Shown one piece after another: positions 44,210-56,599 of a stretch of DNA of 64,000 nucleotides. Position 1 is the first letter of the stretch. Every line of letters starts with the position of its first letter. This DNA comes from Mugil cephalus. Lineage: Eukaryota > Chordata > Actinopteri > Mugiliformes > Mugilidae. The notes beneath the pieces are model-generated. The model was not told the DNA's origin, made no database searches, and was given only the letters and a program-made list of their open reading frames with translations. The position numbers and the translations under genes are program-made. The stretch covers positions 13,399,913 through 13,463,912 of the forward strand of contig NC_061783.1 in assembly GCF_022458985.1 (NCBI RefSeq), read 5' to 3'.

Positions 44210-44840
44210 CAGAGTGTATTATTCATTGGCATGTCAACCGTAAACATTGCTTTTTGTTGTTGTTGCTCAAGTGAAGACTGATGTGTAGGGGTTTGAGGGT
44301 TATTAAAAATACAATTTTAAGTTGCCTTGACTGTTTTCATAGTTTTTGTTTAATCATTATCAGCGTTTGGTTTGAGACCTCTTAAAAAGCCTCTATTATT
44401 TTTTTGTAAATTATTCTCCTCTTAGTGTTAACAAACCTATTAAGAGAAAATTAGACCTGTCAGAGATGTCTTATTTAGTTGTTTTCAAACAAAAAAACCC
44501 AACTTAGAAGACGTGAAGACAAATATAGTATGAAATGGATTGTGTTTTTTGGTGGTTTCCTAATAAGAATGAAAAAAAAATCAAAGTTATGTTATTTATA
44601 AATTATAACGCATGATATACTTACTGCCGTACCGATGATAAATTTGAATTGCAACTTATAAACTGAGTGTGTGAAGTGGTCAGTGTGCTAAAATAATGTA
44701 CATAATTAAATTAAAGAAGACAGAAACTATGCCAAACTGGGAAATTGTGGCCTTGCACATGCTACCAGTCAGTACTGCACATGAACAATCATCAGTTTAA
44801 AGCAGTGTTTGAAATACAAAGTAAAGATGCTAGAGGTTGT
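44210..44840. other. Intergenic DNA between polr2k and spag1
   Basis: AT-rich with no supported gene. It is notable mainly because no exon for the N-terminal TPR block of SPAG1 is seen here, where full-length SPAG1 would be expected to begin. Confidence 0.55.
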
Positions 44841-44849
44841 ACCAACTCC

Positions 44850-46275
44850 TCGTGCCGTGACGCTTTAAGCAGGAAGTCGACTAGTCGCCGATCACGTGAC
44901 AACAACAACAACGGACACCTCGGAGAAGACCGGTGAGGAGTCCGGTTTGTCATTGCAGCAAACTAGCAGCGGATCATAAAGTGTGTATTTGCAGAGCAGT
45001 ATGAATCTTTTAGTTGATATAGTTGTAGAGCGTGTTTCTGGTTTTGTCTTGTTTTGTTTTTGCCGAGCGAGAGCCGCATATGTCGGACTGATAGTGTCTA
45101 CACTTGTGACGTGGGCTACAGCCGACAGTAGTGTTTGTGTTGAGATTCAGTTAACTCGCAGAAACCCCCCCCCGTAGCTTATTTTGTGTGAGACGCTACA
45201 ATATGCATTCAGGACAAGAACATATAACGTTAGATTTCATTGCTGCAAAGCATTATTATTTGCTACTGTGTTTTTAATGTGTGACGCCATCGTGGACTCG
45301 ACTTTCACCACATATTTACACTTTAAAAAATCTTAAAGTCGTTCAGAGCCCAAAAAAAGTGCACAATTTTAAGCTATTTCACATACTTTATAATATTATA
45401 CACTATGTGACTGACTGTTTTTTTTTTTTTTTTTTGGCCGTTAGCAGTTGCCATGGCAGCCAGTGCAGATTCCAGAGGTGTAGTTTTTTCATGGCTACCA
45501 CACCTTGTTGGCAGAAGACAGTTTTGCAACAGCAGAAAACGCATAGATGCCATCAATAAAAATTAAAACTATATACTGCCAATAACCAATAACCAATAAG
45601 ATAGGTCCAGGCTGCTTGTATTGTGTGGTCTGGACTCACATCACAGCAGCTTTAGTAGAGCAGAGCTTCCAATAATGAAATCTGATGCACCTATGCTTTC
45701 GTGTAATTACACATTTTGTTACTTTTGCATGGAGCCAAGTGAAATGCCTCCTGTCTAATATAGTATTGTCACCGCTAGTATGTGATTATATGTTATTATT
45801 ATTATTTTATGACTAATCCACAACATCAGGACATTGACACTTAATGCAATTGAAAACAGACTGAATATCTAATTCAGTGTTTCCTCTTAATTTAATAATA
45901 AATAATAAAAAATATAACTGTATGATATTATTTGTTGTGTTTGACTAATAGCTGTGAATTAATAGTCTTAAGTTTCATTAACCATTGTGTATTCTTGTGT
46001 TTCTTTTAGTATTCCCGTACGTTCCACTTCAGCAGGGCCACCAGTGCGTCGCTCTGAAGTCTAAACTGAGGCTCTCCCATCAGAGCTGTCCTACTGCAGC
46101 ACTGCATCCCTCTGGCCCTTCCCCCCATCACCGACGTCACTTCTGACGCCTCACACGGGAGGCGTGTCCAGCAGAAATCCCCAGCAAGCCACAGATGTAG
46201 CTGCAGGTCTGACAGAAGGAGAAGCTGGGAGGGAGGAAGAGTTTTGGACGCACACACTGCAGAGGGAGTGCGGCT
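44850..46275 (+). other. spag1: Predicted spag1 5' untranslated region (two exons and one intron)
   Basis: A GC-rich block with ATCACGTGAC at 44891-44900 ends at a strong donor (GACCG|GTGAGG) after 44932. A pyrimidine-rich acceptor (TGTTTCTTTTAG) precedes 46010, which opens the exon holding the start codon. An in-frame TGA at 46210-46212 separates that exon's upstream part from the ATG at 46276. Boundaries are inferred from splice signals. Confidence 0.5.
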
Positions 46276-49200
46276 ATGGGGAACGCACAGGAGAAACCCC
46301 CCGGCAGCGGAGGAGGGGCGGCGAGACCGGATCAGGCCACAGCAGCAGCAGCAGGAGGGAGCGGGACAAGAAGCAGGGGAGGAGGCGGCGGAGGAAAGAT
46401 GAACAGGGCTCCAGAGAGGGGGGTGGCCAATGGAGGAAGCCGCCCCGCTGGTGGACAAGAGGATCAGGGTAGCCCTGCAGTGGACACGAGTTACCTGGAC
46501 GCTCCTGCCGGGGCCCTGCCTCCTCACCTGGCCCGGCTCAAGAACGAAGGGAACCACCTCTTCAAACATGGCCAGTTTGGAGATGCGCTGGAGAAGTACA
46601 CCCAGGCCATTGAGGGATGTGCTGAAGCAGGTGGGAGAGACATGAACAGTTTACACTTTCCATGTGAACATCACTTCATCCAGTAGAGATTAACTAGGAA
46701 TTAAAAACCCACACACATATTTTCACCCACGCTTTAGGAAACTCTGCTTTGTTACGCATCAGTTGAATTCTACTTAAATAATGACTGTGAGGAAAAAGTC
46801 TGCACCTAGCAACTGTTTTCTTTAATTCATTAAGGGATGTCAGAATATGTTCCAACGGTCTGTTAAGGTTAACAAAAATACAAATGCTTTAAAATGTGGA
46901 ATAACACTAAGCGTATAAATATTTTAGAAGCTAGGTTGTTTGGACAACATCCACACAGTTGTTCACAGTGCTCATAACAAGTCTACGTCTAACGGACTCC
47001 CTAACAACAGATGGGCGGCACAGCAAAGGACAGAGAACCTCTCGTGGCATCTGCGCGTCGTTTGTAATCCACAGTATCCCTCGTCCATTATGAATGCATT
47101 ATGTCACTGCTTGGCATGCCGTAGAGTTTACCACGTCGTTCTGGGATTTCACTGCGACTCAAGTGCATAGGGTGCGCAGTTCGCCTCAGGTTTTTTGGCT
47201 AACGTTCAACAACTACAGCTGACACATGAGGTGGCACAGGTGATTTGTGAATGCAGTGTTGGCCTCGAGACAACTGCAGACAGAGGTCACGTGCTGTTAC
47301 ACGGAGGCTTTTAGGTGAGATTGAATGTGCCTTTAAGAGCTCCCGGCCAACTTTCCCTCCTGTAGCCGGCAAGAGAGATGTCTGCTTTCTATAGGCACAT
47401 TAGCAAGGATCGGACAAAATACCATCGCAGATTCAACAGAAAGTTGCTTGTATAAAGATGTCTCTGAAACAGTTGTTTGTGTTCTGCACTGTTGATGTCT
47501 GATTTAGGGACTGGAGCAGCGTGTAACTCTAAGCTAGAGGTTAAAGAGCTGCAGTGGAGACTCTCAGGAGAAGAGCAGATAATGACTCTACCTAAGAGAC
47601 TATTACGCACCCATTTATCTGGCTACCATTCACTCGTTTCAGCAATTCTGGACACTTGAAATCGAACTGCTTCAGCTGTCTTGATTCCCCTTTAGTCAAG
47701 TCACGGCCACACTGTTCACAAACATCAGAAGAAGAGAAGCGCCAAGGCCTGTCCTCACGCACGTTTTTTTTTTTTTTAGATCAAACATGTCTCGACTGAG
47801 TCAGATCTTTCAGTTGTTTTGGTTGTTTGCTTCGCAGGCGTCGATAGTCCAGAAGACCTGTGCATTCTCTACTCGAACAGAGCTGCCTGTTACCTGAAGG
47901 ATGGAAACAGCGCAGACTGCATACAGGACTGCTTCAAGTACGTGACCACCTATTTTAATTTAATTTTAATATATCAGTCAGGTCTGCAGAGAACTAGCGT
48001 TTTACCCCAATAACTTTGTCAAGCTCACGATTCACAGGTTTTATTGATCAAGTTCAAAATGAATCACTAAGAACCAGAGACCTCTTTATACGATGTATTC
48101 TTCTTACACGTCAAACCCTTAGACCAGCGGTGTCATTTTAGTTCAGGGGGGTCACATAAAGCTCAATTTGATCTCAAGGGGGCCAGACCAGTAGGATAAC
48201 TGCTTAATAACTTATGAATAAGTCCAAACTTTCCCTTTGTTTTGGTGCAAAGAAGAACAAGTACATTTGAAAATGTTTTCATTTAATGACTATTCTTTTA
48301 CAAAACATTTTATGAAAACCACGCAAATTCTTAAGAAAATTTTCTGTCATTGCTCTCTGCTGTTCAGTTCTGGGTACCAGATTTGTGTTTTCTTCCTGTA
48401 TTCCCACTAAAACTGTGGACAGATTAGGAACAGCAGTGACTTTTTATTAAAAAAAATTTGAAATTTGTAAATTTATCCTGCGGGCCAGACTGGACCCTGT
48501 GAGGGGCTGATTTTGAACCACAGGCCGCATGTTTGACACCCCTGCCTCACACTGTATATAAAAGACTTTGAGATATTTTGAGGTCCTGAATTTGATATTT
48601 TGAGTGTCTTTGGTCTGAAGTGCTCCTAAACACACCTTTTTTCGAGGCCCTGATGTCTAACTAAATATGGAATTATTTTCAAAAGGAGACTTTACTCTGG
48701 AGATTTTATTTTGGAACCGCTACCTAGCAACCATAAATGGTAATGCACGTTCAGTCGTGGTTATATTGGCTTCAATTTTCATGCTTGGTGGCTACGTCCA
48801 GCTTTTATAGTTATATGACAAAACCTTTTGCCTGGATCACCCACAATTCAAAATTACAGTTTAGTGTGTTACACTAGGAGGAGCTTACTGTATGTGGTCT
48901 TGAGTTTAGCAAACACACTTCTTATAAATCAGTGTTGAGGCATGTTTATCTATTTTATGTAGTTTTTGATCTGCTGACATGGATCAGTATGTTAACATTT
49001 CTTCAGAGTTCATTAGGCCACATTTTTTATTTTCCTGCCGGAGACCAATCTATAACTATGAGATTGCAACCACCTTCCTGTCAAATGCACACATTGGTGG
49101 AAGCTACAGATCAGCCCACTTACACCTGTCGCTTTGTTTGATCATCTGCGCCGGCGTCTCTCTGATCCTCTTAGGGCTTTGGAGCTGCAGCCCTTCTCCT

Positions 49201-52200
49201 TGAAGCCCCTGCTCCGCAGAGCTATGGCCTATGAGTCACTGGAGCGCTACAGGAAGGCCTATGTGGATTATAAGACGGTGCTGCAGATCGACACCGGGGT
49301 GCAGGCGGCTCATGACAGCGTCCACAGGTCAGCTGCACGCGTGGACTACAAAACCCCTCTGCAGATGTCAATGTTTTATATATATGTATATATATATATG
49401 TTCTTTACGGTTGTCTCTGACAAAGCTGATTTCGTTGATTTGATTAGCTTCTTCTGAAATCAGCTTTGCTGGTCAGCGCCACACACATCCTTCAGTGTTA
49501 ATTTAAGGCTTTGCATTCAGAGTACAAGAAATCCACCTACTTTATTCTGGTGCTTTCGGCGTCAGGCATCAATCAAAGCATGAGTGAAACCTCACGTACA
49601 GAGAGTAAAATGTTATTTTACTGAACTGAGTCTAGACTGCGTGAGTGTGTCATTTCTTTATACCAAGTCCGAATGCCCAGACAGATCTGTAGACGCCTCT
49701 CCTGTTTAACCTTTTATTTCAATCCCTAAAAAACGTCCGACCGATGCTACAACTTTACCTCTCGGAGACTTGAACTGTCAATACTTATTGCATTGCCATT
49801 GTCTCCTCAACTACCCCATCCTCTGCGGTTTAGTTTCCTCTCAGCGTCTAAGTGGAGCCCTCAAACCCCGCTGGAGTCTTATTAGTCTACAGCTAATGTA
49901 GCAGCTTGTGTGTCTTTTTTACTCTTGACTCTTGCCTCCTGCCAGGATCACCAAGATGCTGATCGAGCAGGACGGGCCTGAGTGGAGGGAGAAGCTTCCA
50001 GACATTCCCGCCGTCCCTCTGTCCGTGCAGCAGCAACACAGAGAGAAACCGGTCAGCATCGAGCAGGCCCAGGCCCGAGCCGCCAGGGCCGCACAGGAGG
50101 AAGGTGAGTGACGCCCTCTGAGATTAAAAGAGTTAAATGGTTTGTTAAAGCGTGTGCTTTGTGTATGGAAAGCCTAAACTTTTGCTCCAAAAAAAGAGAT
50201 GCTGCATCCAATTTGGACTTATTTTTCCCTTTGCATTGGGAAAAAAAAGTGTTTTAAATGTTGCCTAATAAATTGTGGGAGTTTTGAAAAGAAACTGGGA
50301 CCATGAGGCAGCAGATGTCAGTTCAGTGAGAATCAGTGTGTCAACGCTGAGCACTGAAATGAGTCTATGTGTGTGTGTGTGTGTGTCTCAGTGGACTATC
50401 AATAATGCAGAGGGAAGGCGATCCACGCTTGACTATAGTACAGCTGCTGTAATGGAACAATCCAGGTCAGGTTTCCTCTCGGCTCCTCGAAGACCACAAG
50501 TCTCAACCTGAGCCGTGAATGCAAATATGTTCAAGAACATGCGGTGTGGCCCACAACTGCAAAACAAATACACTGACGTAAACCAATAAATTGATTTACA
50601 TCGATGTGATATGAAACGTACCCACCGAGAGCGGCTGACTTACATGCACAGACTCAGCCGCACGCTGTACATACATCAACAGTTAATGAGTGTGAAGATG
50701 GTGCGGTTAATTTTAGAATAGCCGTTGCCGTTGCTCGGGAAACAGATTGAAAGCGGGTGAACTTTTTGCTGCATAAAATATGCAAAAGACTCTGCTTTTA
50801 AAGTATGTGATGCCAACTTCTGCAATTCTAACAACTGACCAGCTCTATTTGTATCCCTGGGCAGTGATTCAGTGCGGACACAATCCTCAGTGTGTTTTGG
50901 GTGATACTCAGAGACATGACTCTACTCTTTCCTCTTGAATATTTTATTAAATATTAGATCAAAAGTGGGGGTCAACAAAATTTTAGAATGACTAACGCTC
51001 CAAATTGTGTACGTACCCCTGTGTAGGCTGTCAGCTCCATAAGTAACAACGTGCAGTGAAGGCAACACAATAAAGCGACACAGTTTTCTTTTAAACAGCC
51101 AAAGCTCTAGTCCCAAGCACAACAGATAAAAACAAGCATCCGTTTCATCGCTCCGGGCACAGTACCCCACTCTACGATGATGTTTAAGATCCAGCTGAGG
51201 CTTTTAAAAACACAGACCGACCACGACGAGTCGTGTTTTCTTTTACGTCACGTGGACGGCTTCACTTTGAGGACACTGGTTGCAGCAGAGACTTGTGATG
51301 CTTTCGGCTGTAGTTCTGCAGGGAGACCTTGGGTCATGCCACTCGTGTGGATGTTACTTTGACACCTGCCAAAGCGTCGTTGCTGACCACGTTCACCCTT
51401 TCGTGGAAATGTTATTCTCTGACGGCAATGGCCTATTTCAGCAGAATACTGCTCCCCGCCTCAAAGCAAACATGCTTCAGGAATAATTCCAGGAACACAG
51501 TGACGAGTTCAGGGTGTTGACTTGGCCTCTAAATTCCCCAGATATTTACAAAGAAGGATGACCCATGGTAGCTCCCCCTCACAAACTGCAGGATTTTAAG
51601 GAGTGACATTTAGCACACTTTCACTTTGTGATCTGTGCCTCGATGGGTCAGGGCTGTTTGGGCAGAGTAAAGTATTAAAAGGAAGATTCGTGTCTTAAAT
51701 AGCGAGGCCAAAATGTAACACATAATACTTTCTTGAAATTCTTGAAATCCACCCAGAATTTAAATTTCTGCTGGGATCAGGGTAACACAGTTTTTTTTAA
51801 ACACATGTATCCTAACACATTTCAAACGTGTGAACAGCACATACTGAATGTTCGATACAGACAAACATAGGAGTAGCAAGTCGTTTAACCTTCCTGCCAC
51901 CAATTTACAAGATTTTTTGAAACCCAGTTACCAAAATGTTTTACTTCTCAACAACTGGACACAGGTATTTTTTTTTTCTATCAATTTTGTTTCCTGGCAA
52001 CAGAGCAGCTCTGAAAAAAAAAGTCTGACTGAAGACGTCTCAGTGGAAGTCTTTAGCACAGAGTTGCTAATTCAGATCCTCCTCTTTGTGCACACTGTAC
52101 ACAGTCTTATGTCCAACACTGAACAAAGATAAAACATGTTAGAATGTCTTTGTTACAAAATCAAAAAACAATTCACACTCCTAATGCTGTATTTTGTTGA

Positions 52201-54184
52201 CAGTTTATTTTCTGAGTCAATAAACTATTTCAGTATCTGGATCAGTATTTTAGTCGACACATGTGTTTGGTATCTCTATGCGTGTGTGCGTTTCCCACCA
52301 CTCATGAGATGTAGTGACTTTCTCAGCACAGCAGACAGCAAACTGAGGAGGAGTTGACTCATCCCTTCTGCTCCTCTCAGACTCTTGCTGACAGACCAAC
52401 AGATTTATTGATAAGTCCTGAAACTGTGTGCTGGACTGAGGCCAGAGGCTTCTTGAAAGACAACCCCATTTAGAGCACTTCTAACAAATCCATAGCTATA
52501 AATTAACACTTCACAGAGTCTAGCTCCATCATATTTTTCCATTACCAGCCACAGGAATATTGATTGTTTTCTTTAATAGCAGTGAATGTTTCAGTGTGTG
52601 TATATATAAATATATATATATATTTTTCTTTTCTTCTAAAATGACATTTTTTATGTTGACAGCCAGAAGAAAAGAAGCTCGCTTTAACTTACTCAAACAG
52701 GAAGGCAACAGTCTTGTCAAGAAAGGACAGTTCCAAGAGGCTCTGGAGAAGTACAGTGAATGTCTCATCATAAAACCTGACGAATGCGTTCTCTACACAA
52801 ACAGGTACGGAGAAAAACAAGCCCAAGACTTCTCATACAATATATGGGCCTCACATAATAAATACATGAGGATGGATGCACTTCACTAAAAGCTGTTCAT
52901 CTATTTAAATATAAAGAATGATACAGACTTGTCTAGTCAACAAAAACAGCTATACGCATTTTCAATGTGGAAGCAGCCACAGATATTACTGCTAGTTGTG
53001 TTACCAATGTCGTGACATCTTCAAATGTTACTTAGTTGTGTAGAAATACATGCAGGGACTGAGCCAGATCTGAGGCTGCAGCACAAAGCCGATCTACTTT
53101 TGGGACATTATAGCTGTAGAGACAGCAGAGGGCACCGTCTGTTTACCTGGCTGTTCGTTGTGTTACCATTGTTGGTAATAATGCTGCCAGTATTTGTCCA
53201 GATATGATAATCACCTGTTATTACCTATTAAGATTCCTGCGCCAGAGCAAGTGCAACATTTCCTTTTTAAGTTTAAGTTGCAATTGTATAAAAACCTTAA
53301 CAGATGGAGAGTTTGATCTCTTTTTGTCATAAGAGTCCCTGGAAATATTATTACACACTGCAAAAATGTCCACATTAACAAGTCCAGTACACACAAGATA
53401 CATTTTAAAACAAGTGTTTTAGTATTTGAGGTGGAGCGGAGCTATGTTATTTTAAAATAACTGTAACAGGGCTTCTGTAGCTTGGGCCTAATAATCGCTC
53501 CTAATGGCAGATGACTGGGGCGTCTGATGTCTGAACCCTTTGCTCTCCTTCAGAGCCATTTGTCTCCTGAAGCTGGATCGCTTTGATGAGGCCAAACAGG
53601 ACTGCGACTCTGCGCTGCAGCTGGAGCCGGCCAACAAGAAAGCCTTCTACAGACGAGCCCTGGCTTTTAAGGGTTTACAGGTGTCCGACACTCCCCAAAC
53701 ACACACAGCTTGATCGTCTGTTGTTGCCATTCACCAATTCATTTTCGTGTGTGCGTTTGTGTGAATAACCGCGTCCTAGGATTACCTGTCAGCCAGCAGT
53801 GATCTCCAGGAAGTCCTCCAGATTGATCCAAATGTCCGGGAGGCCGAGGAGGAGCTGGAGGTGGTGACGGGTTTGCTGAGGCAGAGCTTGTTAGACACTA
53901 ATGCACACGCACCAAGGGTAAGAGTACATTACCTTACTGCATTTGCTACAGCAGAATGGCTGCTTTAATGTACCTTTTAAAAAATGTCCTCCAGGTTTGA
54001 TGGCCCTTTGTGGTGCACATATGGCGACAGGTGTGGACACATATCGGACTTTTAAAGCCATCAGCTGCTGTAAGTAAAATGGAAATGACTGGTTTTAAAA
54101 TCCCAGGAGAAGAAGCACCTAGGACGACCAGCTTTTCAACTCTGCACCATCTTCAGTGTGTGCAAACCTCATCATAACTCCTGA
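46276..54184 (+). CDS. spag1: SPAG1-like TPR protein, short form with two TPR blocks
   Basis: Eight coding exons, 46276-46630, 47838-47937, 49175-49327, 49946-50103, 52663-52804, 53554-53680, 53780-53917 and 54107-54184, give 416 residues; human SPAG1 has 926. A low-complexity Gly/Ala/Arg head (1-80) is followed by TPR block 1 (about 85-200, with ILYSNRAACYLKDGN and LKPLLRRAMAYESLERYRKA), a linker with GPEWREKLPDIPAVP, and TPR block 2 (about 257-375, with AFYRRALAFKGLQDY). These match the middle and third TPR regions of SPAG1, an HSP90/R2TP-type co-chaperone for dynein-arm assembly. The N-terminal TPR block and the C-terminal RPAP3_C domain are absent, leaving an architecture like TOMM34. An in-frame stop at 46210 fixes the start. 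Synteny (polr2k to rnf19a) supports SPAG1; it may be the teleost spag1b paralog. The last exon (25 residues) has weaker support. Confidence 0.88.
48125..48544 (+). mobile_element. Non-autonomous hAT-like element in spag1 intron 2
   Basis: A 420-bp element of the familiar fish type with CAGGGGTGTCAAA-like inverted ends: left end CAGCGGTGTC (decayed), right end GTTTGACACCCCTG. Internal landmarks AATTTGATCTCAAGGGGGCC and GCGGGCCAGACTGGACCCTG are typical. Flanking 8-bp sequences CCTTAGAC and CCTCACAC match at 6 of 8 positions, consistent with an aged hAT target duplication. A degraded relative lies at 62210-62550. Confidence 0.7.
51178..51600 (+). pseudogene. Degenerate Tc1-like transposase fragment in spag1 intron 4
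   Basis: In shifting frames the plus strand shows SVVADHVHPFVEMLFSDGNG, then LFQQNTAPRLKANMLQE, then DNA for a TWPLNSPD-like motif. These are landmarks of a different fish Tc1 family from the intact one at 9403. The second catalytic aspartate (FQQDNAP in active copies) reads N, the frame is broken, and the N-terminal half and the final glutamate region are missing or unreadable. Confidence 0.65.
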
Positions 54185-54845
54185 GTACACAACGGAGAGC
54201 TTCATTTAAGAAGGCTAATGTCAAGGTACTCGTGACCTGCTCGCTCTCCCAAATCATTCATGTTATGATGTAATGTACTGTAAACAGAGCTCTGTTATTT
54301 GTCAGAGTAAAACAGGGCAAAGAAAGAAAGAGTGTGTAACGTGTGCCTTACTGAGATTTCTACCACAGTTGAGATGAAACACGCCAAGATTAAAGGTTTA
54401 ATTTTGATTCACTGTGTTCGGTTTTAAAAAAGAAAAGGTTCACTGAGTCCGAAACAAAAGGCCTCACAGAAACCGATTCTGCTCAAAAGACGAAGGCTGT
54501 GCGCGGCACACATTTCAGTACGTGTGCAAGGTTCCAGCTGTTTCAGTACAAGGCATTTGTCATTGTTTACACATATCATGATAACAGCCACGCATACTGT
54601 AAAACACAATTACCATTATCATATTAGCGATTGCTTTGGGGGAGAACATTTCTGCTGCGGATTTCGAACAACAAAAATTTTAAAAATGGTGACTGACTGA
54701 CTGGGGTTGTCGACTTTCTGGTTTTAGATAAACATTGGGCAACTGAAGACAGAGTTACAGGTTACGTGCACAGAACAACTTCATGTAGCTCTCAGGCTCA
54801 GTGTCGAATGTGAGGTGTATAACCTCTACAACCTTCCAGCTGCAA

Positions 54846-55482
54846 TAGAGGATATGCAAGTGACGTCACAGCCAGCCAAGTCTCCATGGTTACAGCCACT
54901 GACTGGCAAAAAGTGGCGGTTGAAAATGGAGATTAGTAGCATTTGTTTGAAGCATAGGCTTTAATACTGTCTAAATTGTAAAATTAATTCTAAAAAAGGT
55001 TAATAGCTGTTGTGTGATTGACTGAACAGATTTGAAAAGCAGTCAGAAATATTTTTACAGATATCTCCGACTGCCAAAGAAATAGAAGTAAATAAGTGCA
55101 TCACTAAGAAACAACTGGAATCCAGGCACAGAAACCTGGTGTTGTGGTTCACATTTAGTGTCCGGTGATATTAATTTATCTAGTTGGACGCTACAGTATT
55201 GTATGGCTAACGTTACTACTCAGTAAAGCTCTTAGAGTTTGTATTTTTTTTTTAACTTTTTTTTAACTGAAATGAACTAAAACTAAATGAAACTGAGGCA
55301 GATCCACTTTTTCAAATCCATATTAGTTTGTATGGATGAGGGTTGAGTCCAGTTGTCCTTAATTTGATCAGATAATCCACATTTTCCCTGGTCTCGCTGT
55401 TTTTACTGTTACATTTCACTGTGTTTTTGCCACTCAGGGGGGCGTGGTTCCAGGTGGCAGTGACGTCAATGCATATCCTCTA
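54846..55482. mobile_element. 637-bp non-autonomous element with terminal inverted repeats
   Basis: Starts TAGAGGATATGCAAGTGACG and ends with the inverse (on the opposite strand TAGAGGATATGCATTGACGT), so more than 20 bp pair with only a small central difference. The interior has matching subterminal pieces (GGTTACAGCCACTGACTGGC at left; CACTCAGGGGGGCGTGGTTC at right). Flanking trinucleotides are CAA and TAA, loosely compatible with a PIF/Harbinger-type TWA duplication, but the superfamily is unproven. No transposase is encoded. Confidence 0.65.
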
Positions 55483-55529
55483 TAAAGAACACATAAGGAT
55501 GTCCATTATAAACCCTTTTATTTGCTCTG

Positions 55530-55645
55530 GTCATAGAGGTCCATACGTCTTTTGTCTTAAGACTAAACTGTCTTATTACAGGAAAATTAACCTGTACGTT
55601 GATGATACCTTACTTTACATACCCAAAGATAAGAATTGGTAACCT
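55530..55645 (+). pseudogene. Small LINE reverse-transcriptase fragment
   Basis: The plus strand encodes KINLYVDDTLLYIPKDKN. YVDD is the reverse-transcriptase active-site box, and the surrounding residues resemble the YADD region of fish LINEs. Only a few dozen codons remain, so this is a dead fragment. Confidence 0.45.
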
Positions 55646-56599
55646 ACCGTCTTAAAACAGTGCCCTTGGATATCATTTCTCACCCAACTCACCCAACTTC
55701 ACAACATCTAAACAACATCTAAACATCTTCAGTTGAGATACATTTCTCAATCCACCCTAAGGCTTCAGTGTCTTTAGTTTTACTGCTAATGTTAAAAAAT
55801 ACCAACGATAAGAGGCACCTTTAAACTATAGTAACTACTTGGCTAAAATTGAGCACAGAGCTTGTGTCTACATCTGTTTGCAGGCTGCGCTTGATAAACA
55901 TCGACTTGTTTCACCCGTTTGCACTTCAGACACACATCTGTCAAGTTTTGTGGCTCAATGTAACATCAGCAGGTTAAAAACTGACACTTGGGATTTTGAA
56001 ATATTTCTTATTAACATTATACCAGGGACAGGAATTGTAAATCTTTGTACAGCTGCACAACGTGCCACAACTTTTAATTGTATTTTGAAGTATTAATTCA
56101 GTTCGTCCAATTTCATGAACTGCCTCTCCAACCGGTTTCTTTTCTTTGTGTTGGCAAAACAAAAGTCTCTCCTTTAAATTTAGCTTAGTAGGCCCTGTTC
56201 ATGTCAGACCGGGGAGGGAAAGCACGGGTGTGTTACCGATGGCTGCATTCCAGTAATAGGAAGTCCTGCCTATGTGCATGCTGGTTCACGGCCATTAATT
56301 TCACCGCTGCTTCCCCTACTGTGATGAGTCAGAATGTTCTGCTGTGAAGAAAAAAAAAAAAAGGCCTATTGCTCCAGATTGTTTTGCTTCAGTGAATGTA
56401 AAAGCATGTACTGTATGTAAATAGACCTGAAGACCTGAATGCAAATGTAAATAATAAACTGCAACGTGAATGCTTCAGATGTGTCGTCCTTAATTATTAT
56501 TTAATGACCATGGTTAATATTGTTCTTCTTCCATGTTAACTATCTGGAAACTGGTGGATTTACTCAAAACAATAATTTGACACCAAAACACAGATGCAA

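Larger units (their letters stand above)
54185..56475 (+). other. spag1: spag1 3' untranslated region (or downstream intergenic)
   Basis: After the predicted stop at 54182-54184 no further TPR or RPAP3_C coding is readable. The next clear polyadenylation signal is AATAAA at 56453-56458, about 150 bp short of the convergent rnf19a 3' end. The stretch contains an inverted-repeat element and a LINE fragment, so the true transcript end may be earlier. Confidence 0.45.

Noticed and set aside
46276-46296. Possible N-myristoylation of the spag1-like protein (MGNAQE start)
   Set aside because: The residue in the position that should be small or hydroxylated is glutamate, so it fails the usual pattern, unlike the MGCSTS start of erich5.
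46164-46472. 102-codon alternate-frame open reading frame in the same spag1 exon
   Set aside because: Arg/Gly-rich product from the shifted frame of a low-complexity exon; the other frame continues into clear TPR coding.
46006-46569. 187-codon minus-strand open frame over the first spag1 coding exon
   Set aside because: It is the antisense shadow of a GC-rich, Gly/Ala-rich exon; the product is a low-complexity Ser/Cys/Pro string without a domain.
54185-56475. Hidden RPAP3_C exons downstream of the spag1 stop
   Set aside because: I looked for the family's conserved pattern in the three plus-strand frames and found only transposon-derived pieces; a profile search would settle it.
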